Assembly (NCBI GenBank): GCA_036556965.1
Contig: DATBIO010000272.1
Location: 8,332 to 72,331, forward strand
Source: DATBIO01 sp036556965
GTDB lineage: Bacteria; Acidobacteriota; Vicinamibacteria; Fen-336
Direction of reading: 5' to 3'
Length of the DNA: 64,000 bases
Made by a program: the position numbers and the translations under genes
Part shown: piece by piece, positions 1 to 8,338 of the stretch
How positions within the stretch are numbered: the first letter of the stretch is position 1
How the letters are laid out: every line of letters starts with the position of its first letter
The notes under the pieces: model-generated
Told to the model about the DNA's origin: nothing
Database searches by the model: none
The model's input: the letters and a program-made list of their open reading frames with translations, nothing else

Positions 1-144
1 CGCTCGGTCATCGACACCGCGCGCGAGAAGAAGGACAAGCGCACGCTGGAGGCGCTGCGCGAGGCCTACGGCGGCGTCCTCCCCGGCGCGGTGGGCGAGG
101 CGCTGCGCAAGGCCGGGGAGCCGGAGGCGCCTCCCAAGGAGTAG
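1..144 (+). CDS. C-terminal end of an unidentified protein (partial)
   Basis: An open frame enters from the left edge and ends at TAG 142-144, giving the last 47 residues of a protein. The fragment is charged and probably helical (it begins RSVIDTAREKKDKRTLEALR and ends EAPPKE). No motif is recognisable, so no function is assigned. It converges on the metalloprotease gene, whose stop codon lies 10 bases further on. The regular third-position G/C use supports real coding. Confidence 0.6.
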   Translation, partial: RSVIDTAREKKDKRTLEALREAYGGVLPGAVGEALRKAGEPEAPPKE

Positions 145-154
145 CGGACCGTCC

Positions 155-2599
155 TCAGGGCGGCGAGGCGCAGCCCGCCTCGCCGCCGTCGCCGAGGGCC
201 CATCCCCTCGGCACGGGCGGCGGCTCGGGACGCGGTCCCGCGGCCTCTGTGCGCGCGAGGAAGCGCTCCACGGCCGAGAGCGTGGCGCGCCGGTGCGCCG
301 CCGCCGCCCTGTCCGTGGGGGCCGGCCCTCCGGTCAGCCGGCCCGCGATGCGGCGCAGGCCCCACTCCGCCGCGGCCTGGCCCTCGGGCGTGGCTTCGGG
401 GTGCGCGGCCAGGCGCATCAGCTCGTCGGCGGCGGCGCGCTGCGCGAGCCGGCGCAGGGCGGCGGGCGTGCCCGCGGCGGCGGGCGCGCCCCAGGTGCGC
501 TCGATCACGCGCCCGACCACCTCCTCGGGCGTGGGCGCGCCGGGGTTGGCCGCCTGCTGGGCGGCCAGGCGGGCCATGGTCACGGGGGAGAAGAGCCGCC
601 CGAGCACGGCGTGGGCCAGGGCGCGCGCCGCGGTCAGGGGATCGAACACCGGCGCCGCCACGGAGACGAAGGCCCGCGCGTCGCGGTCGTGGCCGAAGGG
701 AGGGGGCGCCAGCAGCGCCTGCACGCGCGCGGGCACGTCCAGCGCCGCCGGCTCGACGGCGTCGAGGGCCAGCTCCAGCGCGCGCCGCTGGCGCGCGGGG
801 GACACGGGCCGCGACGGCGGCAGCGGGTCGCCGCGCAGGGCGTAGCGGAACTCGAGGCCGCCCAGGGCCTTGGTGGCCGCCAGCATGGTCCCGTCGTGCA
901 GGCGGTAGGCCATGGCGAAGCGGCGGGCGAGCAGGCTCATGGGCTCGCCGGGGCGGACGGCCCGCTCGTCGAAGCGGTCGACGACGAAGCGGCGGACCTC
1001 GAGCATGCGGCCGAGCTCCTCCACGGCGTCGGCGCCGTTCACCCACGGGCTGCCCTCGGGATGGGCCGCCGTGGGCGACTCGTCGGGGTTGGTGACGAAG
1101 CGCAGGCCCTTGCCCAGCATCTCGCGCACGATGGCCTCGAGCCCCTGCTCCTCCTGGCCCGGCGCGAACTCCGTGTACGCGTACCGGATGGCAAAGGCGT
1201 CGTACTCCCCGGGCCCCTCGCGGTAGGCCGCGGACAGGTCGAGGGCGCCGTCCACGAGCCGGAGGAGGGGAGCGGGGTAGGCCATGACGGAAGCGCGCCC
1301 GTCGAAGGCGGCGGCGAAGTTGTGGGCGAGGCCGAGGGTGTGGCCGACCTCGTGCGCCGCGTGCTGGCGGCGGCGCGCCATGACGAAGGCCTCGCCCTCG
1401 GCATCGGCCCCCGCCGCCGGCGCCTCCTTTCCCCGCGCCGGCCGCAGGGCGGCGAAGAGGTCGTAGTTGGCCAGGGAGCGGTGCGAGTCCATGCGCACCG
1501 CGCCCTTGATGATCTCGCCCGTGCGCGGGTCGATGAAGGTGGTGCCCCACGACGCGCCCGCGTCCGTGCGGTGGACCCACTGCACGACGTTGTAGCGGGC
1601 GTCCAGGGCGTCCATGCCCTCCGGCATGTCCTCCACGCGGAAGGCGTCGCGGAACCCGGCCCTCTCGAACAGGGCGCTCCACCACAGCGCCCCCTCGCGG
1701 AAGGCGCGGCGGTACGGCTCGGGCACGGCGCGGTCGAGGTAGTAGACGATCGGCGTCACCGGCTCGCCCAGGGCGGCCCCGGGGTCCTTCTTCCTCAGGC
1801 GGTGGCGGGCGGCGTAGCGCACCTCGTAGCCCTCGTCGAAGCCGCGCGCGTAGTCGAGGAAGGAGGGGCCGAAGACGCCGATGCGGGGGTCGAAGCGCCG
1901 CGGCTCGTAGCCGGGATCGGGCAGCTTCACGAACGAGTGGTGCTGCCGCACGGAGAGCCAGCGCCCGTCCACGAGGTTGCGGCGCAGCAGGGGCCCGGGA
2001 TCGTCGCTGACGAAGGTGAGCGAGGCCTCCACCTCGGTGTTGCGCGGGAAGGCGCGGGTGGCGGGCAGGTGGATGGCGCTGCGCGCGGTGTCGAGGCCGT
2101 AGGCGCCCTGCTGGGCCTCGCGCAGGGCGCCGCGCACGTCCATGGCGTCGCTCAGGAACAGCGGCGTGGCGTCCACGAGCACGCGGCCGCCCTCCTCGGC
2201 CAGGATCTCGAAGCCCGCGGCCACGGTGGGGGCGAAGGACTCCTCCACCGCGCGCGCGGCCTCCCCGGCCTCGCGGGAGCGGAAGCGCACGTTGCGCAGC
2301 ACGAGGCGGAGGCGCGGCCCCGTGCGCTCGAACCGGGCCAGGGCCTCGCCGCCCACCATGCCCCGGTCCAGGCCCACCTCCAGCACGCCCACGCCGGTGG
2401 CCAGGGAGACCAGGTAGAGCAGCTCCTCTCCCGGCCGCGCCTCCAGCAGGAGCCGGCCCTTCCCGGCGTCCCAGTGGAGGGGGAGGAACCCGTCGCGCTT
2501 CTCGAAGCCCTTCGCGTACTCGGCGATGGAGGTCGCGGCCCCCGCCTCCGCCGCCATGAGGGCGGCCACCACCGCCAGCGCGCGCGCTCTCGCTCCCAA
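155..2599 (-). CDS. Secreted zinc-dependent metalloprotease (DUF5117/DUF4953 family)
   Basis: Predicted exported metalloprotease of 814 residues. The extended metzincin-type zinc motif HEVGHTLGLAHNF is at about residues 416-428 (H416, E417, H420, H426). The N-terminus is a signal peptide (a short Arg-rich stretch, then alanine/valine-rich hydrophobic residues ending near AGA), so action outside the cytoplasm is expected. Length and layout, with an N-terminal DUF5117-like half, the catalytic motif and a C-terminal DUF4953-like part, fit the family common in Acidobacteriota and Bacteroidota. The chosen start is TTG 2597-2599: it keeps the signal peptide and is preceded at five bases by AAGGAGG (2605-2611, minus strand). 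It is transcribed divergently from the DUF6265 gene. The substrate is unknown. Confidence 0.88.
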   Translation of the reverse strand: MGARARALAVVAALMAAEAGAATSIAEYAKGFEKRDGFLPLHWDAGKGRLLLEARPGEELLYLVSLATGVGVLEVGLDRGMVGGEALARFERTGPRLRLVLRNVRFRSREAGEAARAVEESFAPTVAAGFEILAEEGGRVLVDATPLFLSDAMDVRGALREAQQGAYGLDTARSAIHLPATRAFPRNTEVEASLTFVSDDPGPLLRRNLVDGRWLSVRQHHSFVKLPDPGYEPRRFDPRIGVFGPSFLDYARGFDEGYEVRYAARHRLRKKDPGAALGEPVTPIVYYLDRAVPEPYRRAFREGALWWSALFERAGFRDAFRVEDMPEGMDALDARYNVVQWVHRTDAGASWGTTFIDPRTGEIIKGAVRMDSHRSLANYDLFAALRPARGKEAPAAGADAEGEAFVMARRRQHAAHEVGHTLGLAHNFAAAFDGRASVMAYPAPLLRLVDGALDLSAAYREGPGEYDAFAIRYAYTEFAPGQEEQGLEAIVREMLGKGLRFVTNPDESPTAAHPEGSPWVNGADAVEELGRMLEVRRFVVDRFDERAVRPGEPMSLLARRFAMAYRLHDGTMLAATKALGGLEFRYALRGDPLPPSRPVSPARQRRALELALDAVEPAALDVPARVQALLAPPPFGHDRDARAFVSVAAPVFDPLTAARALAHAVLGRLFSPVTMARLAAQQAANPGAPTPEEVVGRVIERTWGAPAAAGTPAALRRLAQRAAADELMRLAAHPEATPEGQAAAEWGLRRIAGRLTGGPAPTDRAAAAHRRATLSAVERFLARTEAAGPRPEPPPVPRGWALGDGGEAGCASPP
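161..185. terminator. Perfect GC-rich hairpin after the first gene
   Basis: CGGCGAGGCG (161-170) and CGCCTCGCCG (176-185) form a perfect 10-bp stem with a 5-base loop, 16 bases after the TAG of the leftmost gene. There is no T-tract, so it is not a classical intrinsic terminator. It also lies inside the 3' coding end of the convergent metalloprotease gene. A role in ending the rightward transcript or stabilising 3' ends is an inference. Confidence 0.35.
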
Positions 2600-2625
2600 G
2601 CCGCCCTCCTTGCTCGCCCCGCGCG

Positions 2626-2633
2626 ACTATACT
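2626..2633. promoter_or_regulatory. Symmetric divergent -10 core
   Basis: The sequence ACTATACT reads as TATACT on the plus strand (2628-2633) and TATAGT on the minus strand (2626-2631). It sits in the 65-base gap between the divergent metalloprotease and DUF6265 genes, each of which has a good Shine-Dalgarno sequence further in. No convincing -35 is visible on either side. A shared bidirectional promoter core is inferred. Confidence 0.5.
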
Positions 2634-2664
2634 CTGGCCCGCCTTTTCGCCCAGGAGGAGTCGC

Positions 2665-3120
2665 ATGCCGGCCGTGGCCGTCCTCGCCCTCGTCCTCGCC
2701 GCCCCGCCCTCCCTGTCCGACCTCGCCTGGATGGCGGGCTCCTGGCAGGCGGAGGGCCCCGGCCCCGTCTCCGAGGAGGTGTGGCTGCCCCCCGCCGGCG
2801 ACAACATGATCGGGATGTGGCGCCTGGTGGCGGACGGCAAGGCGCGCGTCTACGAGTTCCTGACCCTGACCCAGGAGGCGGAGGGCCCCGTCCTCCGCTT
2901 CCGCCACTTCGACCGGGCGCTGGTGGGCTGGGAGGAGAAGGACAAGCCGCTGGTGCTTCCCCTCGTGCGCCAGGGGGCGCGCGAGGCCGTCTTCGAAGGG
3001 CTGGCCTCGGACGGCACGCGGCTGCGCCTCCACTACCGGCGTCCCGCGGAGGACCGCCTGGCCGTGACCCTCCTGCGCGGCGACCAGGCGCAGGAGTTCG
3101 CCTTCCGGCTCCGGCCGTGA
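2665..3120 (+). CDS. DUF6265 family protein
   Basis: A 151-residue protein of the DUF6265 type. The typical N-terminal signature LAWMAGSWQ is followed by the EEVWLPPAGDNMIGMWR block and a lipocalin-like run of beta strands. The first 20 residues are hydrophobic and could be a signal peptide (MPAVAVLALVLAAPPSLS). The biochemical function of the family is not established. The start ATG has a good ribosome binding site (AGGAGG about 5 bases upstream). Its TGA overlaps the GTG start of the HtrA-like gene by four bases, so the two are probably translationally coupled. Confidence 0.82.
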   Translation: MPAVAVLALVLAAPPSLSDLAWMAGSWQAEGPGPVSEEVWLPPAGDNMIGMWRLVADGKARVYEFLTLTQEAEGPVLRFRHFDRALVGWEEKDKPLVLPLVRQGAREAVFEGLASDGTRLRLHYRRPAEDRLAVTLLRGDQAQEFAFRLRP

Positions 3121-4193
3121 GCAGGCCCGCGGTGCTCTCCCTCGCCCTCCTCGTCCTCCTCGGCTGCTCGCGCGACGCGCACGCGCCCGCCCAGCCGCGC
3201 GCGGTGGAGGCCCGGGGCGACCTGGCCGCGGACGAGCGCGCCACCATCGAGCTGTTCGACCGCGTGGCCCCCTCGGTGGTGCACATCACGAACCTGGCCC
3301 TGCGCCGCGGGTTCCTCGACCTCAACGCGGTGGAGGTCCCCCAGGGGACGGGGTCGGGCTTCATCTGGGACGAGCGAGGATACGTGGTGACCAACTTCCA
3401 CGTGCTGCAGGGGGCCCAGGCCGCGCGCGTGCGCCTGGTGGACCAGTCGGAATGGGACGCGCGCCTGGTGGGGGGAGAGCCGGACAAGGACCTGCTCGTG
3501 CTGAAGATCGACGCCCCGCCGGAGAAGCTGCGGCCCATCGCGGTGGGCACGTCCGCGAGCCTCAAGGTGGGCCAGAAGGTGTTCGCCATCGGCAACCCCT
3601 TCGGCCTCGACAACACGCTCACCACGGGCGTCATCAGCGCGCTGGGGCGGGAGATCCGCTCCGTGGGCGGGCGCGCCATCCAGGACGTCATCCAGACCGA
3701 CGCCGCCATCAACCCCGGCAACTCCGGGGGCCCCCTCCTCGACAGCGCGGGCCGCGTCATCGGCGTCAACACCGCCATCTACAGCCCCGCGGGCACGGGG
3801 ACCTACATCGGCATCGGCTTCGCCGTGCCCGTGGACATCGTGAACCGCATCGTGCCCCAGCTCATCCGGGAGGGCCGGGTCACGCGGCCCGGTCTCGGCG
3901 TCACCCTGGCCGCGGACACGGTGGCGCGCCGCTGGGGCGTCGAGGGGGCGCTGGTGGTCACGGTGGCGGAGGGGAGCGGCGCGGCGCGCGCCGGGATGCG
4001 CCCCACCCTGCGCGACGAGGAGGGCTACGTGCTCGGCGACGTGATCGTGGCCATCGAGGGCCAGAGGGTGCGGCGCGCCGACGACGTCTCCCTCATCCTG
4101 GAGAAGCACAAGGTGGGGGACACCGTCACCGTGACCGTGCGCCGCGGCGACGAGACGGAAGACCTCGCCGTGCGCCTCCAGGCCGTGCGCTAG
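3117..4193 (+). CDS. HtrA/DegP-like serine protease with one PDZ domain (lipoprotein)
   Basis: Envelope-quality-control serine endopeptidase of the trypsin-like HtrA family, 358 residues from GTG 3117. The start is fixed by the 4-base overlap with the preceding gene and by a clean lipoprotein signal ending LLVLLGC (Cys17). The catalytic triad is visible: H95 in VTNFHVL, D125 in DKDLLVLKID, and S203 in NPGNSGGPLL. One PDZ domain occupies roughly residues 255-355, so it resembles DegS or short HtrA proteins rather than DegP with two PDZs. By family knowledge it degrades misfolded or regulatory periplasmic proteins. Membrane attachment through the lipidated cysteine is inferred from the lipobox. 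Confidence 0.9.
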   Translation: MSRPAVLSLALLVLLGCSRDAHAPAQPRAVEARGDLAADERATIELFDRVAPSVVHITNLALRRGFLDLNAVEVPQGTGSGFIWDERGYVVTNFHVLQGAQAARVRLVDQSEWDARLVGGEPDKDLLVLKIDAPPEKLRPIAVGTSASLKVGQKVFAIGNPFGLDNTLTTGVISALGREIRSVGGRAIQDVIQTDAAINPGNSGGPLLDSAGRVIGVNTAIYSPAGTGTYIGIGFAVPVDIVNRIVPQLIREGRVTRPGLGVTLAADTVARRWGVEGALVVTVAEGSGAARAGMRPTLRDEEGYVLGDVIVAIEGQRVRRADDVSLILEKHKVGDTVTVTVRRGDETEDLAVRLQAVR

Positions 4194-5050
4194 GAGGCGC
4201 CCGGGCCCCCGCCCGGGGGCGGGCGCCGGAGCACGTAGAAGGGCCGGCGGCGGCCCCCTTCGTGCGTGGGGACGAAGTCGGCGGCCGTGTAGCCCCGCCC
4301 GAAGTACGCGCCGAGCGCGCGCCGGACCTTGCCGTGCCAGTCCTCGGCCACCCGCGGCGCGGAGTGGCTGAGCACGTCCCACTCCGGCGGGATCTCCAGG
4401 AGCAGGGCGGGCTCGTCGAGGTCCAGCCTCGGCTCCGAGGCCACCGGCCAGCCCGCCTGCCACTTCACGTCGTTGATGCGCGGGAAGTCGGGCGCGGGCT
4501 CCGTGCGCGGGGGCTCGCCCTCGCGGAGGCGCGTCTCCACGCGCGGCGCGCGCAGCTCCCAGCGCACGAGCAGGCGGTCCGTGGGCAGGCCGTGGTGCAG
4601 CGACGAGCTGGTGATGCCGTACATGTTGGGCAGGAACTCGGTGGCGGTGGCGGCCAGCCGGCGCAGGTTCAGGTGGGCGTTGCGCGCCTGCATGGGGTCG
4701 AAGGTCCAGGTGATGACGTCGATGCCCCGGCGCAGCGCCTCCTCGCGCTGCGCCCACTTCAGGCGCACGCCCACCCCGCGCGCCTGGTAGTCGGGGAGCA
4801 CGGCGAGCATGTCCGAGTGCAGGTGCGGCACGCCCCCGCGCAGGGCGGGAAAGGCGTAGGCGAACCCCACCGCCTGGCCGGAGCTCGTCTCCGCCAGGTG
4901 GAGGAACCCCCCCGCGTGCACGGTGGCGATCAGCTGGAGGGCGGAGTTGATCTCGAGGTCGGAGAGGCCCCACACCGCGCGCTGCAGGAGCACGCAGGAC
5001 TCGAAGTCGGCGCCCTCCCGCGCCACGCGCACCCGCACGTCGTCGCCCAT
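4190..5050 (-). CDS. GNAT-superfamily acetyltransferase (COG3375-like)
   Basis: A 286-residue predicted N-acetyltransferase. The acetyl-CoA-binding region is recognisable at about residues 60-110: HSDMLAVLPDYQARGVGVRL carries the Q/R-x-x-G-x-G/A loop of GNAT enzymes. The length and the later WTFDPMQARNAHLNL and MYG segments resemble the COG3375 group of predicted acetyltransferases. The start at ATG 5048-5050 is chosen because TAGACT (minus strand, 5061-5066) lies ten bases upstream; a longer frame exists but is not GNAT-like. Its stop overlaps that of the HtrA-like gene in the palindrome CTAG (4190-4193). Acceptor substrate unknown. Confidence 0.82.
   Translation of the reverse strand: MGDDVRVRVAREGADFESCVLLQRAVWGLSDLEINSALQLIATVHAGGFLHLAETSSGQAVGFAYAFPALRGGVPHLHSDMLAVLPDYQARGVGVRLKWAQREEALRRGIDVITWTFDPMQARNAHLNLRRLAATATEFLPNMYGITSSSLHHGLPTDRLLVRWELRAPRVETRLREGEPPRTEPAPDFPRINDVKWQAGWPVASEPRLDLDEPALLLEIPPEWDVLSHSAPRVAEDWHGKVRRALGAYFGRGYTAADFVPTHEGGRRRPFYVLRRPPPGGGPGAS
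4196..4227. repeat. Strong GC inverted repeat after the HtrA-like gene
   Basis: GGCGCCC (4196-4202) pairs with GGGCGCC (4221-4227). Inside it GCCCCCG (4205-4211) can pair with CGGGGGC (4214-4220). The structure starts three bases after the HtrA-like stop, within the C-terminal codons of the convergent acetyltransferase. It lacks a T-tract. It may act as a transcript-end barrier for the two converging genes. Confidence 0.4.
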
Positions 5051-5060
5051 GGGCGCGGGC

Positions 5061-5132
5061 AGTCTAGCACGCGGGTCCCCACCGACCCCGGCGGCCGCGC
5101 GTTGCGGGCGCGGCGCTCCCGTCCGGTAGAAT
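5061..5132. promoter_or_regulatory. Divergent -10 boxes for the GNAT and APC permease genes
   Basis: TAGACT on the minus strand (5061-5066) lies 10 bases before the GNAT ATG. TAGAAT on the plus strand (5127-5132) lies 9 bases before the permease ATG, with a weak TTGCGG at 5102-5107. Both spacings place transcription starts at or next to the start codon, implying leaderless messages. Confidence 0.45.
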
Positions 5133-5141
5133 CCGCGCGCG

Positions 5142-6542
5142 ATGGCCCAGACGGCGCGGGGCGTGGCCGTGACGGAAGCCGCGCCCCCGGGGGGCGCCAC
5201 CCTGGTGCGCGGCCTCGGCCTGGTGGACGGCGCCCTGCTCACGGTGGGGGCCGTTCTCGGCACCGGCATCTTCCTCACCACCGCCGACATGGCGCGGGTG
5301 ATGCCGCACGCCGGCCTCCTCCTCCTGGCCTGGGCCACGGGCGGCCTCCTCACCCTGGCCGGGGCGCTGACCTACGCGGAGCTGGGCGCGATGTACCCGC
5401 GCGCGGGCGGCCCGTACCAGTTCCTGAAGGAGGCCTTCGGGCCCCTGCCCGCCTTCCTCTTCGGCTGGGCCGCCTTCACCGTGATCATGTCGGGCGGCAT
5501 CGCCGCCATCGCGGTGGGCTTCGGCGAGTACCTGGGCGCCTTCCTGCCCTTCTTCTCCACGCGCAACGTGCTGGCCACGCTGCCCCTGGGAGGCTGGACG
5601 TGGCGGCTCTCGGGAGGCCAGCTCGCGGCCTGCGCCGCCATCGTCGTCCTCTCCGCCATCAACTACGCCGGGCTCAAGGCCGGGGCCGGCGTGCAGAACG
5701 CGGTCACCGCGGTCAAGATCGCCTCCATCCTGGGCCTGGCCCTGGTCGGCGTCTTCGCCCCCGCCGTGACCGCGGTCTCCCTCGGCGGGGCCCTGCCCGG
5801 GGGCGCCCTGTGGTCGGCCTTCGGCGTGGCCATGGTGGCGGTGCTGTGGACCTTCGACGGCTGGTACAGCGTGACCTACGTCGCGGGCGAGATGCGCGAC
5901 CCCGAGCGCACGGTGCCCCGCGCGCTGGCCCTGGGCTCGCTGGCCGTCACCGTCATCTACCTCCTCGTGAACGTGGTCTACCTGCGCGCGCTGCCCGTGG
6001 CGGCCATGGCGGAGAGCTCCCGCATCGGCGAGTCGGCGGCGGCCGCCCTCTTCGGCGCGGGCGCCGCGCGCGTGGTGTCGGCGGCGGTGCTCGTGTCGAG
6101 CTTCGGCTGCCTCTCCTCCACCATCCTCTACGCCGCGCGCACCTACCTGCCCATGGCCCAGGACGGGCTCTTCTTCAAGGGGCTGGCCCGCGTGCACCCG
6201 CGCTTCCGCACGCCCGCCGCCTGCATCGCCGCCCAGTGCCTCTGGTCCGTCTTCCTGACCCTCTCCGGCAGCTACGAGCAGCTCTACACCTACGTGGTCT
6301 TCATGGTCTTCGTGTTCCACGCCGCGGTGGGCGCGGCCGTCATACGCCTCCGGCGCACGCGGCCGGGCGCGGCGCGGCCCTACCGGGTGTGGGGCTACCC
6401 CGCGGTGCCCCTGCTCTTCATCGTGTCGTCGGTGGCCCTGGTGGCCAACACGCTGGTGGAGAAGCCGCTCGAGTCCCTGCTGGGGCTGGGCCTGGTGGCC
6501 CTGGGCGTCCCCGCCTACCTGTGGTGGCGGCGGCGCGCGTAG
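5142..6542 (+). CDS. APC-family amino acid permease
   Basis: Inner-membrane amino acid/polyamine/organocation transporter of 466 residues with about twelve hydrophobic segments. The N-terminal signature GLVDGALLTVGAVLGTGIF is the conserved TM1 region of the APC/LAT type (unwound G-x-G segment), and TYAELGAMYPRAGGPYQF is the TM2-loop motif. The WTFDGWYSVTYVAGEM block in TM6 is typical of LAT-like members. The charged C-terminus ends in WWRRRA. The substrate cannot be read from sequence; amino acid uptake or exchange is the family expectation. A TAGAAT box nine bases upstream suggests a leaderless message. The YihY gene follows 28 bases downstream. Confidence 0.9.
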   Translation: MAQTARGVAVTEAAPPGGATLVRGLGLVDGALLTVGAVLGTGIFLTTADMARVMPHAGLLLLAWATGGLLTLAGALTYAELGAMYPRAGGPYQFLKEAFGPLPAFLFGWAAFTVIMSGGIAAIAVGFGEYLGAFLPFFSTRNVLATLPLGGWTWRLSGGQLAACAAIVVLSAINYAGLKAGAGVQNAVTAVKIASILGLALVGVFAPAVTAVSLGGALPGGALWSAFGVAMVAVLWTFDGWYSVTYVAGEMRDPERTVPRALALGSLAVTVIYLLVNVVYLRALPVAAMAESSRIGESAAAALFGAGAARVVSAAVLVSSFGCLSSTILYAARTYLPMAQDGLFFKGLARVHPRFRTPAACIAAQCLWSVFLTLSGSYEQLYTYVVFMVFVFHAAVGAAVIRLRRTRPGAARPYRVWGYPAVPLLFIVSSVALVANTLVEKPLESLLGLGLVALGVPAYLWWRRRA

Positions 6543-6570
6543 AGGGTCGAGCCGTGAGCCCCCTCGCCGA

Positions 6571-7356
6571 ATGCGCCTCCTGAAGCGCCTCTGGAAGACG
6601 GGCGGCGCCCTGCTCGCGCGCGACACCGCCGTGGTCACGAACGCCATCGCCTTCAACTTCCTGCTGTGCCTCTTCCCGCTGCTGGTGGTGGCGGTGGCGG
6701 CCGCGCAGCGGCTGCCCGCGGGGAGCGCGGACGCGCTGTTCACCGTGGTGCGCCAGCTCATCCCCTTCGAGCACGAGGCCCTGACGCGGTCGCTGCGGGG
6801 GATGGGGAAGCTGGCCCGGGGCCTGGAGGCCCTGTCGCTGCTGCTCATCGTGTGGGGGAGCTCGGGCATCTTCATGCCCGTGGAGATGGCGCTGAACCGG
6901 GCGTGGGGCGGGCGCCCGCGCGCCTTCGTGCGCAGCCGCCTGCTGGCCTTCGTCCTGACCATGGCCTGCGGAGCGCTGGCCCTGCTCTCGGTGGCCCTGA
7001 CCGTGGCCGCGCGCGCCTACCGGGCCGAGTGGCCCGCGGTGGCGGAGTACGGGGCCTGGGCCAGCGGGCTGCTGCTCACCTACCTCCTCTTCTTCCTCAT
7101 CTACAGCGTGGCCGCCGATCCGTCGCCCGGGCCCCGCGTCGCCCTGCACGCCGCGCTGTGGGCGGGCACCGCCTGGGAGGCGGTCAAGTACCTCTTCGTG
7201 ATCAACCTCGGCCGCGCCAACCTGCGCCTGTTCTACGGGCCCCTGGCCTTCGCCGTGTCCCTCGTGCTGTGGGCCTACGTCTCCAGCCTGGTCCTCGTCT
7301 TCGGGGCCCTCATGGCCCCCGCGGACGCCAAGCGGCGGCGGCGGGCGGCGGCGTGA
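6571..7356 (+). CDS. YihY/BrkB family inner-membrane protein
   Basis: A 261-residue integral membrane protein with about six transmembrane segments and the family hallmarks: an N-terminal amphipathic segment, NAIAFNFLLCLFPLLVV, LLIVWGSSGIFMPVEMALNRAWGG, and the C-terminal RLFYGPLAFAVSLVLWAYVSS block. The family (UPF0761, once called ribonuclease BN in error) has no agreed function, although roles in export have been proposed. The C-terminus is lysine/arginine rich. It is co-directional with the APC permease and an alpha/beta hydrolase and may share their transcript. Confidence 0.88.
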   Translation: MRLLKRLWKTGGALLARDTAVVTNAIAFNFLLCLFPLLVVAVAAAQRLPAGSADALFTVVRQLIPFEHEALTRSLRGMGKLARGLEALSLLLIVWGSSGIFMPVEMALNRAWGGRPRAFVRSRLLAFVLTMACGALALLSVALTVAARAYRAEWPAVAEYGAWASGLLLTYLLFFLIYSVAADPSPGPRVALHAALWAGTAWEAVKYLFVINLGRANLRLFYGPLAFAVSLVLWAYVSSLVLVFGALMAPADAKRRRRAAA

Positions 7357-7399
7357 CGGGCGAGGGGCGTGTGGTCGAGGTCCCGGAGACCTCCCGGCC

Positions 7400-8338
7400 G
7401 TGAAGCGCCGGCTGGCCCTGGTGGCCCTCCTCGTCCTGGCCGTCCTGGGCGCCCTCTGGCTGCGCCCGGTGCCGGCACCGCGCCCGCCGGGCTCCTGGAT
7501 GGCGGACGTGGGTGTGCAGCCGGCCTTCGCCACGGTGGGCGGCCTGCGCGTCCGCTACGTGCGGCGCGGCGCGGGGCCCACGCTGCTGCTCCTGCACGGC
7601 CTGGCCTCCTCCATCTACTCCTGGAAGGACGTGATCGGCCCGCTCTCCGCGCGGCACGACGTGATCGCCCTGGACCTTCCCGGCTTCGGCGCCTCCGACA
7701 TCCCCCGGGACCTCGACGCCGCCCTCTACCCGCGCGTGGTGCTCGGGCTGCTCGACGGCCTCGGCGTCGCGCGCGCGTCCGTGGCCGGGAACAGCCTGGG
7801 CGGCGCCGTGGCCATCGTCCTGGCCGCGCGCCGGCCCGAGCGCGTCGAGCGGCTCGTCCTCATCGACTCCGCCGGCTTCAACTTCGACGCCGCCGACCGG
7901 CCGTGGGTCCTGCGCCTCGCCGGCTCCGCGGCCGTCACCGGCCTGCTGGAGCGGCTGCCCGTGCAGCGCCCGCTGGCGCGGCTGGGTCTGCGCCAGGTCT
8001 TCCACGACGACCGGCTGGTGACGCCCGAGCGGGTGGCCGAGTACGAGCAGGGCCTGGCGCGCCCCGGGGCGGTGGCCTTCGTGCGCGAGCTGCTGGACGA
8101 GCGGCAGGACATGGGGTTCCCCGGCATCGTGTCCGCGGTGCGCGCGCCCACCCTGATCCTCTGGGGGGCGGAGGACGCCTGGATCCCCGTGGAGCACGCG
8201 CGGCGGTTCGCGGAGGCCATCCCGGGGTCGCGCACCGCCGTGATCCCGGCCTGCGGCCACGTGCCCCAGGAGGAGCGGCCGGACGAGGTGGCGCGGCTGC
8301 TGCTGGAGTTCCTGGACGCTAGGCCAGGTGGCGCCTGA
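7400..8338 (+). CDS. Membrane-anchored alpha/beta hydrolase
   Basis: Alpha/beta-hydrolase of 312 residues from GTG 7400. An uncleaved N-terminal anchor (residues 4-21, LALVALLVLAVLGALWL) precedes the fold. Catalytic elements are clear: the oxyanion HG in LLLHGLASS, nucleophile S132 in AGNSLGG, the acid in WGAEDAWIP, and His in PACGHVPQEERP. A cap domain lies between strands 6 and 7. Substrate unknown; esterase or haloalkane-dehalogenase-like activities occur in this superfamily. The 3' end overlaps the convergent dienelactone hydrolase-like gene by 20 bases. Confidence 0.87.
   Translation: MKRRLALVALLVLAVLGALWLRPVPAPRPPGSWMADVGVQPAFATVGGLRVRYVRRGAGPTLLLLHGLASSIYSWKDVIGPLSARHDVIALDLPGFGASDIPRDLDAALYPRVVLGLLDGLGVARASVAGNSLGGAVAIVLAARRPERVERLVLIDSAGFNFDAADRPWVLRLAGSAAVTGLLERLPVQRPLARLGLRQVFHDDRLVTPERVAEYEQGLARPGAVAFVRELLDERQDMGFPGIVSAVRAPTLILWGAEDAWIPVEHARRFAEAIPGSRTAVIPACGHVPQEERPDEVARLLLEFLDARPGGA

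Noticed and set aside
161..185. Classical intrinsic terminator
   Set aside because: The stem is perfect but no T-tract follows on either strand, so it is reported only as a terminator-like hairpin.
3452..6583. Plus-strand frame running through HtrA-like, GNAT and APC regions
   Set aside because: It crosses three recognised genes in another frame, and the translation is low-complexity Arg/Gly/Pro/His.
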